Assembly (NCBI GenBank): GCA_036008465.1
Contig: DASYNP010000175.1
Span: forward strand, 30,130 to 94,129
Direction of reading: 5' to 3'
Length of the DNA: 64,000 bases
Origin: DASPSM01 sp036008465
GTDB lineage: Bacteria; Planctomycetota; Planctomycetia; Planctomycetales; Planctomycetaceae
The notes below the pieces were generated by a model that saw nothing but the letters and a program-made list of their open reading frames with translations, made no database searches and was not told the DNA's origin. This document shows positions 44,752 to 53,646 of this stretch, one piece after another. Numbering within the stretch: the first letter of the stretch is position 1; every line of letters begins with the position of its first letter. A program made the translations under genes and the position numbers.

Positions 44752-44781
44752 AATCGATCTCTCGAGTTTCTTAAACCCCGC

Positions 44782-45819
44782 TTAGTGCGTGGCGGAGACC
44801 GGCTGCCGCGCCAGCTCTGCAGCAAAGCGATCGTACTCCGATTGAATCGTTTCGCGATCGGGGGGCAAGCCGGCGGTCACGATCAATCGGTAACGCATGG
44901 TCAGAGGATGCTCCGGCGTCAGTGTGGTTTTGAAGTAAGCGCCGAATCGACCGTATGGACGCTCGGAAAATCGCGACGGCTTCGGCAGGGCTGGGTCTTC
45001 AAAGTATCTCACTGTGTACGGTCGGCCGTTGATCGGGTAAGACATCGCCAGCCAACCGAGGTTGATAAATTTATCAGGATCCTTGCGATCGTCGATCTCG
45101 AATGCTTGGGGTTGCTGCGGAAAACCTTTGGGGCGGATAAACGTAGCCGATTTCGTCTCCGCGACGGATTGCGCCGCACGGAACTGAAATCCGGCGTGCT
45201 GACGATCGCCCGCGAGCTCAACTTTGCCGCGGCGGCTTTGCAATCGGCTCGTCCAATCGATCTGCCAGGCGGGTGGCCCGCCGGGTGTGCCGGCATTCGT
45301 CACGCGCACCGAGCGAATTTCATCAATGACTGGTTGGCCCTTGCCGTCGTTCCAACTGATCTCGGATGTCATAAAGCCGGAGTGAGCGTCGGCTCCCTTT
45401 TCGACAAATCGAACGTGCCGCTGGTGCGCGCCTTTGATGCAGTGCCAGGAGTCAATCTCGCCACCGTCATAGCGCGTCTGCCGCCAGCCCACAAACAGTC
45501 CGCGATGATGCGGATAGAGACCGCTCGGGCCGTTCGTAATCAAATCTGACGTGCCGGGACCGAAGACGTGGTGATAGACCTTGAACGTTTCCTCCGCGCG
45601 TTTGGGGGTCGAACGGTCAAATGCATACATGTACCGCAGCACCGGTTGCCCGTCGTACAGTAGGTCGGCCGTCCCCTGGTCGGCTCGATCAATCCACTCA
45701 AAGCCGGTTGCAGACCCGACGGCCCAAAGGGGTGCAGATGGCAGGGCGGCCAGAGTTGCCGCGATGATGATGGCGCGGCCAACGAATGCGGAAATCGATG
45801 CGGTCCCAGTCCACCTCAC
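44782..45819 (-). CDS. DUF6807 (PmoA-like) secreted protein
   Basis: A 345-residue protein. After a GTG start, a membrane-crossing signal (FVGRAIIIAATLAALPSAPLWA) is followed by GFEWIDRADQGTADLLYDGQPVLRYMYAFD, YHHVFGPGTSDLITNGPSGLYPHHRGLFVGW and DSWHCIKGAHQRHVRF, which is the DUF6807/PmoA-like signature seen in planctomycete secreted proteins. The function is unknown. GTG 45819 overlaps the TGA of the upstream protease gene as GTGA, which decides the start and implies translational coupling. The frame reaches 45954 but only inside the upstream gene. Confidence 0.82.
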   Translation of the reverse strand: MRWTGTASISAFVGRAIIIAATLAALPSAPLWAVGSATGFEWIDRADQGTADLLYDGQPVLRYMYAFDRSTPKRAEETFKVYHHVFGPGTSDLITNGPSGLYPHHRGLFVGWRQTRYDGGEIDSWHCIKGAHQRHVRFVEKGADAHSGFMTSEISWNDGKGQPVIDEIRSVRVTNAGTPGGPPAWQIDWTSRLQSRRGKVELAGDRQHAGFQFRAAQSVAETKSATFIRPKGFPQQPQAFEIDDRKDPDKFINLGWLAMSYPINGRPYTVRYFEDPALPKPSRFSERPYGRFGAYFKTTLTPEHPLTMRYRLIVTAGLPPDRETIQSEYDRFAAELARQPVSATH

Positions 45820-48038
45820 GGCTGTGCCTCCACCAGACTTTTGAGTTGCTGAATTTGATTCTGGTCGGTGATATGAGCGAGTTGTTGGGGATCCTTTGCG
45901 AGGAGCCAATTGCATTCCGAGAGCGACTCCGTGCGCCGGCCCGTCTCGAAGCACAACACAGCACGCCGCCAGTGTTCCAGGACCGAACTGGTGTCGAGTG
46001 CTAGCATGACTTCGATATATCGCAGCATGGCCTCGGCATCTCTGGACTCTTCCGCACTAGCTGCCAGGTTCCGCACGAGCCGATAGACGATTTCTCGTTT
46101 CGATTGGGGCTTCCAACTGTCCGTCGTGATGGGGACGTCGGAGAGTGCCCGGGCCTGCGTCTCGGCCTCGGCATGGGAGAGTCGGCGCGCCCCTTCGTAG
46201 ACATCAATCAACGTCGAATCGTCCTTGACTGACTCGAGCCGCACGAGGTACCGGCCGGGCATCCCAATCCCGACCACGCTCACGCCGATCCGACGAGCCA
46301 GCTCGATATATAGAATCGACAGGGTGACCGGCAGTCCCTCTCGGTCGTCGATCACCTCGTTCAAGTAACTGTTGGATCGACTCTCGAATTCGGTTCGACA
46401 CCCGTGAAAGCCCATTTTCTTGAACAGGAACTCGTCGAGGGCCACGAGCTTGGCCAGCTCGTTTGCCTTGGGGGGCAGGCTGTCGCGGATCGCGCTCGCG
46501 AAGCCATCGATCTCGCGGAGGTACGCGTCGACGTCGAGATCGTCGTTATCCATGCGCGCCACGATCAGAGCGGCGCGCAACAGGTCGATGTCCTTGTCGT
46601 TCTTCTTGTCAAAAAGCGCGGAGATCTCCTGCTGTGTCCGCCTCGAACGCAACGAGTCGGCCGCGCGCCGCAGTTGCTTGGCTTCCCGCTCGCGGAGACC
46701 GGCGCTATCCAGCAGGGCACGCACTCCTGCGTCCGCGTTGGGCAAAAGATCGGCAATGACCTTGGTGTCAGGCGCCTGGTCAGGCTTGATTTCCCGCGCC
46801 AGGCGCTCGACGCGCTGCGTCACCTCGGGAGCAGGCAGCAAAGAGGGGAGTTTGGCTCCGATCTCAAATCCCTTGAACTCGGCGTGTGTGTCTCGAAAGT
46901 TCGCAAGCCCCGGTTTCCCTTGTCGAAATTCGGCGTCGTTCGCCTCAACCACCAGCACGTCGTTCACGTAGCCGCGAATGGCCTCCTTTTCGATTCGAAC
47001 CTTGAGCCGGTTCCATTCTCCCGGGCGATACGCCGAGCTGTGAACTTCCTTGAGGATGTGCCAGGAATAGACGTCGGGCCCGTCGAACCGCGTCAGACGC
47101 ATTGTGCCGTTGCTTGGATAGAAGGCATAGTGGCGATCGATCTCGTGCATCGCGAACGCCAGACCCGCGGCGCCGTCCTCGTTTTTGAGTCGCACCCAGA
47201 CGGCCAATTCGTACGGCAGGGCGGGGATCGGCCGCTTCGAGACTAACAGTGTGCGGCCTCCGAAACCGGTGCCGTTGCCTTCGACAACGATCCGTCCCGC
47301 GTGGCGCCTCCAACGGCCCCCCATCAGCGGCGCCCAGTCCCGTTGGTCCAGCGCCCCGATCGTCAGCCACTGATCGATTCGCACCGGATTGGGTTTTTTG
47401 AGCAGCGGCTTGAGCGCGTTGATCGCCACGGCAAATCCCAGGTTTTCCGTGACGACCGATTTCATCGTCACGACACCCTCGACGCGCCCCTGACGATCGA
47501 GGACCGGGCCGCCGCTGTTGCCCTGCTCGATCGGCATGGCAAGCTGCAGCATCGGCTTTCCGTCCATGACCCGGACAGCAGAGACCACTCCGCTCACCAC
47601 GCTGTGTTCCAGTCCCCGCGGATTGCCAACAGCCATCACCTCCTGTCCCTGTTTGAGCGCGTCGGAGTCTCCCAGCTCGAGCGGCTTGAGATCGTTGGCT
47701 TTCACGCGAATGACGGCCAGGTCCATCGCCCGATCAGTCGCGTGGATCTCAGTGGTTTCGAGCCGTCGCCCGTCGGCAAGCGTCACAAAGATCGGCCGTG
47801 CCTCGCCAATCACGTGGAGATTTGTCGCGATCAATCCGCTTTTGTTGATCACGAAGCCTGTCCCCAGGCTGGAGCGTTCTCCATCTCGTCCAGCAACCGA
47901 AATCACGACGGTGGAATCGTGGACCTTGGCGGCGAGTTCAGCAACCGACATGTCGCCTGCCCGCACCATTGCCGGGCCGACAGCGGCCCAACTGAGCCAT
48001 AGCCCGACAAGACATGGTCCCACCCGAGCGCATCGCAT
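45816..48038 (-). CDS. Trypsin-like (S1C) protease fused to a LamG-like domain and a SirB1 transglutaminase-like domain
   Basis: A 740-residue protein with signal peptide (CLVGLWLSWAAVGPAMVRA). Residues about 30-235 form an HtrA-type protease with triad His75 (ATNLHVI), Asp106 (MDLAVI) and Ser175 (QGNSGGPV). No PDZ domain follows. A concanavalin-like domain at about 260-425 (YELAVWVRLKNEDGAAGLAFAM, EWNRLKVRIEKEAIRGYVNDVLVV) comes next, then a charged helical linker. Last is a SirB1/Transglut_core2 domain (YLNEVIDDREGLPVTLSILYIELARRIG) with a helical tail. ATG 48038 has GGAG seven bases upstream. Probably a periplasmic protein-processing factor. Confidence 0.87.
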   Translation of the reverse strand: MRCARVGPCLVGLWLSWAAVGPAMVRAGDMSVAELAAKVHDSTVVISVAGRDGERSSLGTGFVINKSGLIATNLHVIGEARPIFVTLADGRRLETTEIHATDRAMDLAVIRVKANDLKPLELGDSDALKQGQEVMAVGNPRGLEHSVVSGVVSAVRVMDGKPMLQLAMPIEQGNSGGPVLDRQGRVEGVVTMKSVVTENLGFAVAINALKPLLKKPNPVRIDQWLTIGALDQRDWAPLMGGRWRRHAGRIVVEGNGTGFGGRTLLVSKRPIPALPYELAVWVRLKNEDGAAGLAFAMHEIDRHYAFYPSNGTMRLTRFDGPDVYSWHILKEVHSSAYRPGEWNRLKVRIEKEAIRGYVNDVLVVEANDAEFRQGKPGLANFRDTHAEFKGFEIGAKLPSLLPAPEVTQRVERLAREIKPDQAPDTKVIADLLPNADAGVRALLDSAGLREREAKQLRRAADSLRSRRTQQEISALFDKKNDKDIDLLRAALIVARMDNDDLDVDAYLREIDGFASAIRDSLPPKANELAKLVALDEFLFKKMGFHGCRTEFESRSNSYLNEVIDDREGLPVTLSILYIELARRIGVSVVGIGMPGRYLVRLESVKDDSTLIDVYEGARRLSHAEAETQARALSDVPITTDSWKPQSKREIVYRLVRNLAASAEESRDAEAMLRYIEVMLALDTSSVLEHWRRAVLCFETGRRTESLSECNWLLAKDPQQLAHITDQNQIQQLKSLVEAQP

Positions 48039-48195
48039 TCTGAGCTCCGAAACGTGATCGAAAGCGTTTGGCCCATCCGACGACGCGGCGGCGCGGAGGG
48101 GTATTCGCATCTTATCCGTTGGGACGGCGTGCGTTCTACGGTTCTACCCGGGACGCGCGTCGGAGAAATCGCGATGGCAACCAGCAGCCGCGGCT

Positions 48196-50493
48196 TCAGG
48201 AAGCGTCACGACGCCGTCGGCCATCGGAGGGATCATGCCCCTTGTCGGGCGCGGGACTTTGCGCCGCCAGGCGCATTCCGCGCGTCAGCGGCAGCGGAAG
48301 AATCTCGGGTCGCGAAACCTCGGCTGTGTCGTTCGGGGCGTCCTTTGACATTTGGCGGCCGCCGCTCGCTTCTGTCACCGCTTCGGTCGCGCGTCGACCC
48401 CGCGCATGAAACAGCCGCTCATAGACTGGGCACGTCGCCAGCACTTGCTCGTGCGTGCCGCACGCGATCAGGCGGCCGTGGTCCATCACGGCGACCTTGT
48501 CGATGAGTTCCAACACGCCCGGCGTCACCGCGTGCGTGATTAGGAAAGTGGTGCGACCCTCGACAAAGCTCAAAAGTGCTTCGTGGATCAATCGCTCGCT
48601 TTGAGCGTCGGTGGCGGAGGTCGCTTCATCGAGAATCAGGATCGCCGGATTGCGCAAAATGGCCCGCGCCAGGGCGACGCGCTGTCGCTGCCCTCCCGAC
48701 AGGCGGCCTCCTTTTTCGCCGACGCGAGTTTCGATTCCTTCGGGCATCTGGTCGAAGAAGCGATTCACATACGAGCGGGCGGCCGCATCGGCAATCTCCG
48801 GCCGTGAGGCGCTGGGCCGACCATAGCGAACGTTTTCGTAAATCGTGTCATCGAAGAGCACCGTTTCCTGGGTGACGACGGCGATCTGTTCGCGCAAATC
48901 CGCAAGAGAGACTCCACGGATGTCGACGCCATCGATTCGAACCGAACCGAAGTCAGGGTCGTAGAGGCGCGGCAGCATATTCACGAGCGTCGATTTTCCG
49001 GAACCATTCTCGCCCACGACGGCAATCACCTCGCCGGCATCGACCTTGAGCGAAACACCTTCCAAGGCAGCGGGTCGGGAGACGCCGCTGGAACTGCTGC
49101 GCGCGTAGGCGAAATGGATATTGTCGAATTCGATGGAGACGGCGTGACGCGGCAACTCTGCTGGCGAGGCCGGGTCTTCGATCCGGGTTTTTTCATCCAT
49201 CAACTCGAAGATGCGGTCGGCAGCGGCGCCCGCGCGCTTGAGTTTGGCGTAAGTGGTCGAGAGCTTTCGGGCAGGATCGATAATTCCGGCCAGCAGCACG
49301 TAGAGTGCGCCCAGATCGGCGATCCCCATTTGACTGCTCGTCAGATGAATTCCCCAGATGCCCGTCGTATGGCGAAGCACCAGGTAGCATCCCGGCAAAA
49401 GTGCCAGGTAGGCTGCCACCCACGCCATGGTCTCGGTGATTGGGCCGGTCAGTGCGTCAATGCGTTCGATCTTGACCGACCGCTCGTAATAGTCCTTGCT
49501 GTCGCGATGAAATCGCCTCCGATGCCGTGCCGCGGCGTTGAACGCCGTCACCACCTTGTAACCTTCAAACGTCTCCTCGAGGGTTTTATAGAGCCGGGTC
49601 ATGCTGTCCATCATGCGGTGGCTGGCCCGCTTGAGGCTTGAGCCGATGCGAGCGAAGACGATCGCCAAGATTGGGGCCGTCAATAGGGACAACAGCGTTA
49701 ATTGCCAGCAGACGAGCGTGGCTGCGGCGATACAAGCGACGGCCTTGAGCGGCTCCTGAACGATCTTTCCCCCCATCAGCCGAAGGCCCGAGGCCATGAC
49801 GTTCATGTCGTTGGTGAAGTGCGACATGAGCTTGGGCGTTCCCTTGAGGGACACCGATTGGTAGTCGAGCCGCAGCACGCGCCGGAAGCAGTCCTTTCGC
49901 ACGCCCATCAACGACAGCTCGACGAGTTGGGCGAGCAAATTTTCCTGAACGTATTCGCAGCATCCCTTGCAAAGCGTTGCCAAGAGTTGGACAGCCAGCA
50001 CCACCGCCAACAGATCGAAGTTGTCCTTCGGCAGCTTGGGGACCACATTGGTCCGAATCCATACGAGCATCATCAGCTTGTATGATGCCGTGCTGACCTT
50101 TGACTGCTCGTTCGATTGCCGGCGGAGAATCTCGAACCGCTCGCGCTGCGAATCGCGCGGATTGGTGGCGTCCAGCGTGCGGAGCTTTTTTTCGCGCTCG
50201 TCGACCTTCTCCTCTTGCTTTTCGATCGACGCTTTCGTCGTTGCGATCAGATCGTCAACGTACTGATCGAGAGGCTTGTCCTCGAACAGCACTTTGATGA
50301 TGGGATAGGCAGCCGAAAGGCTCAAGCCCCACAGACCGGCGACCAGGACGGCGAACGCCACAGACAAGTAAAACTTGCGGCGATGCGGCCAGACATACGT
50401 GAGTAGCCGGGGGAACGAGTTCAAAGCGGTACCGTCCCTGGTCCGTTTCTGAAGCGTGGGCGCAACTGCGGCCATCGATGGCCGCCGGCTCAT
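48196..50493 (-). CDS. ABC exporter (MsbA-type half-transporter) with coiled-coil insertion
   Basis: A 765-residue fused membrane/ATPase half-transporter. TM1 is at about 41-62. A charged coiled-coil segment at about 80-133 (KASIEKQEEKVDEREKKLRTLD) sits in the first external loop, which is short in standard exporters. The membrane domain resumes at about 158. The ATPase has VIAVVGENGSGKSTL (Walker A), TQETVLFDDTIYENVRYG (Q-loop), RLSGGQRQRVALARAIL (signature) and ILILDEATSATD (Walker B), with H-loop THAVTPG. It probably flips or exports a lipid or peptide. The C-terminal tail after the ATPase is about 70 residues and low-complexity. Confidence 0.92.
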   Translation of the reverse strand: MSRRPSMAAVAPTLQKRTRDGTALNSFPRLLTYVWPHRRKFYLSVAFAVLVAGLWGLSLSAAYPIIKVLFEDKPLDQYVDDLIATTKASIEKQEEKVDEREKKLRTLDATNPRDSQRERFEILRRQSNEQSKVSTASYKLMMLVWIRTNVVPKLPKDNFDLLAVVLAVQLLATLCKGCCEYVQENLLAQLVELSLMGVRKDCFRRVLRLDYQSVSLKGTPKLMSHFTNDMNVMASGLRLMGGKIVQEPLKAVACIAAATLVCWQLTLLSLLTAPILAIVFARIGSSLKRASHRMMDSMTRLYKTLEETFEGYKVVTAFNAAARHRRRFHRDSKDYYERSVKIERIDALTGPITETMAWVAAYLALLPGCYLVLRHTTGIWGIHLTSSQMGIADLGALYVLLAGIIDPARKLSTTYAKLKRAGAAADRIFELMDEKTRIEDPASPAELPRHAVSIEFDNIHFAYARSSSSGVSRPAALEGVSLKVDAGEVIAVVGENGSGKSTLVNMLPRLYDPDFGSVRIDGVDIRGVSLADLREQIAVVTQETVLFDDTIYENVRYGRPSASRPEIADAAARSYVNRFFDQMPEGIETRVGEKGGRLSGGQRQRVALARAILRNPAILILDEATSATDAQSERLIHEALLSFVEGRTTFLITHAVTPGVLELIDKVAVMDHGRLIACGTHEQVLATCPVYERLFHARGRRATEAVTEASGGRQMSKDAPNDTAEVSRPEILPLPLTRGMRLAAQSPAPDKGHDPSDGRRRRDAS

Positions 50494-50555
50494 GTAGCAA
50501 AGACCTGAAAAGCGGTCCAGAGGAATCGGGGACTCCGCGACGGTCCAAAATAAGT

Positions 50556-50588
50556 AAAGGCGCCGCGCGAAAGCGCGGCGCCTTTTTA
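50556..50588 (-). terminator. Terminator after the sigma-factor gene
   Basis: AAAGGCGCCGCGC (50556-50568) pairs perfectly over 13 bp with GCGCGGCGCCTTT (50573-50585) around a GAAA loop. T-rich tails occur on both sides, TTTACTTATTTT on the minus strand and TTTTT on the plus strand, so it can act in both directions. It separates rpoD from the ABC exporter. Confidence 0.8.
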
Positions 50589-50608
50589 AAAGTTTAGGAC
50601 CAATCGGG

Positions 50609-52327
50609 TCAGTCGGCCGTGGCGCCGACCAGCTCCTGGTTCGCGTCTGTCATCTCACCGTCGGTTGGCAGGAAGTCCTGCACAAAACCCTTGAGATGCG
50701 TGCTGCGGGTCGTGTGCTGCAGCTTTTTGAGGGCTTTCGACTCGATTTGCCGGATACGTTCTCGGGTGACCTTGAAGATGCGTCCGGTCTCTTCCAGGGT
50801 GTAGCTGTAGCCGTCTCCGAGTCCGTAACGCAGACGGATAATTTCGCGCTCGCGATACGTGAGGCTCTTGAGGACGTGCTCGATCTTATCCTTGAGCATC
50901 TGCTGGGTGGCCGAATCGGCCGGACTGTCCTCGTTATCGTCTTCGAGGAAGTCACCGAAGCTGCTGTCCTCGCTCTCGCCCACAGGCGTATCGAGGCTGA
51001 TCGGATGCTTCCAGGTCTTCATGATCCGCTCAGTCTCGTCGACGCCAAAGCCGACCGCCGCGGCCAGCTCCTCCATCGATGGCTCGCGGCCGGTATCCTG
51101 GCGAATTTGCTCGCTCTTGGCCTTGAGCGTCGAGATGCTCTGGAACATGTGGACCGGAATGCGGATCGTGCGGGCGTGATCGGCCACCGCCCGGGTGATC
51201 GCCTGGCGAATCCACCACGTGGCGTAGGTCGAGAACTTATAGCCGCGGCGATACTCGTATTTCTCGACGCCCCGCATCAGGCCGGCGTTGCCTTCCTGGA
51301 TCAGATCCAAAAAGCTCAAGCCGCGGTTGCGGTATTTCTTGGCGATGGACACGACGAGCCGCAAGTTGCCGCCCGAGAGCTTTTGCTTGGCATCGGTCCA
51401 AGCGTCAAAACGGCGCTTGATTTCCCGGCTGCGGGCCCGGAACTGCTCCGGGGTCTCGAGAGTCATTTCCACGATTTCGGCCAGCTCGCGCCTGAGCATA
51501 TCGGCGTCACTGCTGCGCGAATGGCTCCGCGAGCTGCGTTGCAACTGCCGTTGCAGATCGGCAATCCGGTCAGCGACCTGGTGCATCCGCTTCATGATGG
51601 GCTGCAACCGCTGCGTACGGAGGCTGAGCTCCTCGCAGAGGGTGGCCATCTTCCGCCGGCGGATCCTCATGCGGTCTTCAGCCGCCTTGCGCTTGTCTTT
51701 GGCCGCATCGGGAGTGCGGGCCAATCGAGAATCAGCCGCATTCTTTTCCAGCAGGACTCTCAGAGTTTTGAGATTCTCGGTCATTCGCCCCTGAATCTGC
51801 TCCTTGCCGACCGCCTCGGTCTCTGACGTCCGGAGCGTGCGCTCGAAGGGCAGTTCGTTATTGCGGACCTTCTCGAACGTCTCAACCGCGATTTTGAGGG
51901 CAAAATCCGACTCGAGGACCGTGCGGCGGAACCGTTTGCGAGTAATTTCGATCTGCTTGGCCAGAAAAATCTCGCGCTCGCGGGACAAGAGGGGAATATT
52001 TCCCATCTGGCTCAAGTACATCCGGATGGGATCGCGCGACGAAAGCGCAGCGGCCTCGGCCCCGATGATCGAACGAGCTAGTGAGGCCCCGTCGCTCTCG
52101 TCGGACCATTGCGTGCTGGCCGGATCGTCGGCTTCGGGAAGTGCCGGCGCGTCGGGGTCTTCGGCCAGATCGAGTCCCAACTCCTCCATTGTGAGAATCA
52201 GTCGATCGGCCAGTCCCGGGTCGCCCCCCTCGTCGGGTAGATATTCGTTGACCTGATGAAACGAGACAAAGCCGCGCTTTAATGCGCCGTCAACGACGCT
52301 CTTGAGTGCAGCATCAACCTGATACAC
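50609..52327 (-). CDS. rpoD: Primary RNA polymerase sigma factor (sigma-70, RpoD)
   Basis: A 572-residue protein. The N-terminal region 1.1-like acidic segment is followed by DPIRMYLSQMGNIPLLSREREI (region 1.2), a non-conserved charged middle, NLRLVVSIAKKYRNRGLSFLDLIQEGNAGLMRGVEKYEYRRGYKFSTYATWWIRQAITRAV (regions 2.1-2.4), region 3 (IPVHMFQSISTLKAKSEQI) and region 4 ending LEETGRIFKVTRERIRQIESKALKKLQ. This is the full vegetative sigma layout. The GTG start at 52327 is preferred: GGGAG lies eight bases upstream and the protein then begins YQVDAALKSVVDGALKRG. The longer frame to 52387 lacks a site. Confidence 0.95.
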   Translation of the reverse strand: MYQVDAALKSVVDGALKRGFVSFHQVNEYLPDEGGDPGLADRLILTMEELGLDLAEDPDAPALPEADDPASTQWSDESDGASLARSIIGAEAAALSSRDPIRMYLSQMGNIPLLSREREIFLAKQIEITRKRFRRTVLESDFALKIAVETFEKVRNNELPFERTLRTSETEAVGKEQIQGRMTENLKTLRVLLEKNAADSRLARTPDAAKDKRKAAEDRMRIRRRKMATLCEELSLRTQRLQPIMKRMHQVADRIADLQRQLQRSSRSHSRSSDADMLRRELAEIVEMTLETPEQFRARSREIKRRFDAWTDAKQKLSGGNLRLVVSIAKKYRNRGLSFLDLIQEGNAGLMRGVEKYEYRRGYKFSTYATWWIRQAITRAVADHARTIRIPVHMFQSISTLKAKSEQIRQDTGREPSMEELAAAVGFGVDETERIMKTWKHPISLDTPVGESEDSSFGDFLEDDNEDSPADSATQQMLKDKIEHVLKSLTYREREIIRLRYGLGDGYSYTLEETGRIFKVTRERIRQIESKALKKLQHTTRSTHLKGFVQDFLPTDGEMTDANQELVGATAD

Positions 52328-52825
52328 GGATAGCTCCCTTCCACATGGAACCGTTTCGGATCGCACGTCCTTGCACGAAAAAGCCAATCACTTTTCGTAC
52401 TTCCCTGCACTTCCGACGGATGCCTCGGCGATCATGAAAACGACCCGTTCGGAATCGTTCGCGTTCGCGCCGATCATCGCCGTGTCGGTCCACGACACCC
52501 GCATGGGCATGGAAGTCCCGTCAGCAGGCAAACCAAGCCCGGCGGCGTCGTGGAGATCACTCTCCTACGACGTACTCGCCCCAGGGCCGATTGCAGAAGA
52601 AACGCTGCGGGATGGCCGGCAAGCAATGAGGGAAGAGTGGGTTCTCTGTGATAGCATCCTTTCTCTCCAGCGAGAACCAGCGAGGCGAATCCATCATTCG
52701 CCTTGGTAAACCGCCTATGCTAACACAATCCCAATCAGTTGCCCAACAATCCCCGCCGCCAGACAAAAAAAATAGGAAATTCTTGTCCGACGGATTTCGC
52801 GTCATCTCCGCAGATTTGATCCGGA

Positions 52826-52854
52826 TTGTGTGAGGACACTGCGGCACTTATAAA
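52826..52854 (+). promoter_or_regulatory. Promoter-like element in the rpoD upstream gap
   Basis: TTGTGT, spacer of 17, TATAAA. It points away from rpoD into a stretch without a gene; it may drive a small RNA or a long leader for the 88-aa gene. Confidence 0.35.
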
Positions 52855-53325
52855 CCGCGCTGCGTCCCTTTTCCGGAGCAAATGGCCGACCTTTGCTTAA
52901 GCTTCCGTCCCCGATCCGTCGGCCGAATTATTCGCAGCCGCCGCGGAAGAAATCAATCGCTCCGATTCGACTTAGGTCCATTCAAATTGCCGTAAGCTAT
53001 GTCAGGGAATCGGGTTCGGATAATGCTTAAAAAATAAAGACTCGAGGCGGATTGCAACTTCCCTTTGAGGAGCGCCAGCAGAAATGCCGGGCGATTCCGG
53101 TGACAGTCACTCTCGGGATCGCTGGCCAACCTCATTGACGGCAGCGCAGAAGCGAACGGTTTGGGATATCGTGACGCCGCGCTCGTTACGCATAGGCTGT
53201 CACGTTGCAGGTCCTCCCGGAGCCGCCCATGAATGCTCAGGTCGGGATTCCTCCCACCATTTCTTTTGCGGCGTACAGTCTCGTAGCAGACGGAGCGGTC
53301 ATGTTTTCGTTGGACTGTGCCTGCC

Positions 53326-53331
53326 TATAAT
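53326..53331 (+). promoter_or_regulatory. TATAAT box upstream of the 88-aa gene
   Basis: A perfect TATAAT with TG four bases upstream and no good -35 box at the proper distance. The expected transcription start would give a leader of about 18 bases before ATG 53356. Confidence 0.45.
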
Positions 53332-53355
53332 TGGGGCCACTCGAAGGGACACAGC

Positions 53356-53622
53356 ATGACGGACCGATCTTTTGTCGTCACGATCAACGAGCGGGCCTTG
53401 GGGCCCTCGGTCGAGAACATCGGCAAAAAGCTGCTCCTCCTGGACGGGCAAGGCATTTACTCGGCTGCAAGGCCGCTCGATGCCGTGTTGCACCATCTCA
53501 CCCGCGGCGTCCGGGACGACGTGCTGCTCAAAACGAATCTGGAGCAGACGGAGCTTGAGAACCTGCTCCGCAAGAACCTGGGCGGCGACTACAAGCTCTG
53601 CACGATTCGCTGGATGGGCTGA
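53356..53622 (+). CDS. Small 88-residue protein of unknown function
   Basis: MTDRSFVVTINERALGPSVE, KKLLLLDGQGIYSAARPLDAV and LRKNLGGDYKLCTIRWMG read as a compact mixed alpha/beta soluble protein with no signal or membrane segment. GAAGGGA lies eight bases before the ATG, and a TATAAT box lies 25 bases upstream. I recognise no family. It converges with the GAF-HlyD gene, 24 bases between stops, so a link to that locus is only positional. Confidence 0.65.
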   Translation: MTDRSFVVTINERALGPSVENIGKKLLLLDGQGIYSAARPLDAVLHHLTRGVRDDVLLKTNLEQTELENLLRKNLGGDYKLCTIRWMG

Positions 53623-53646
53623 GCTCGCAGCTCTTGACCTGATCGG

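Larger units (their letters stand above)
52328..53355. other. Long intergenic region upstream of rpoD
   Basis: About 1.03 kb with no supported gene, and poorer in GC than its surroundings. It must contain the minus-strand rpoD promoter. On the plus strand TTGTGT (52826-52831), 17 bases, TATAAA (52849-52854) is a well-spaced promoter-like pair with no coding frame right after it. An A-rich stretch (GCTTAAAAAATAAAG) follows near 53026-53041. Confidence 0.5.

Noticed and set aside
44542..45549. 335-residue plus-strand ORF opposite the CoA-binding and DUF6807 genes
   Set aside because: Antisense to two recognised genes; composition typical of a shadow frame.
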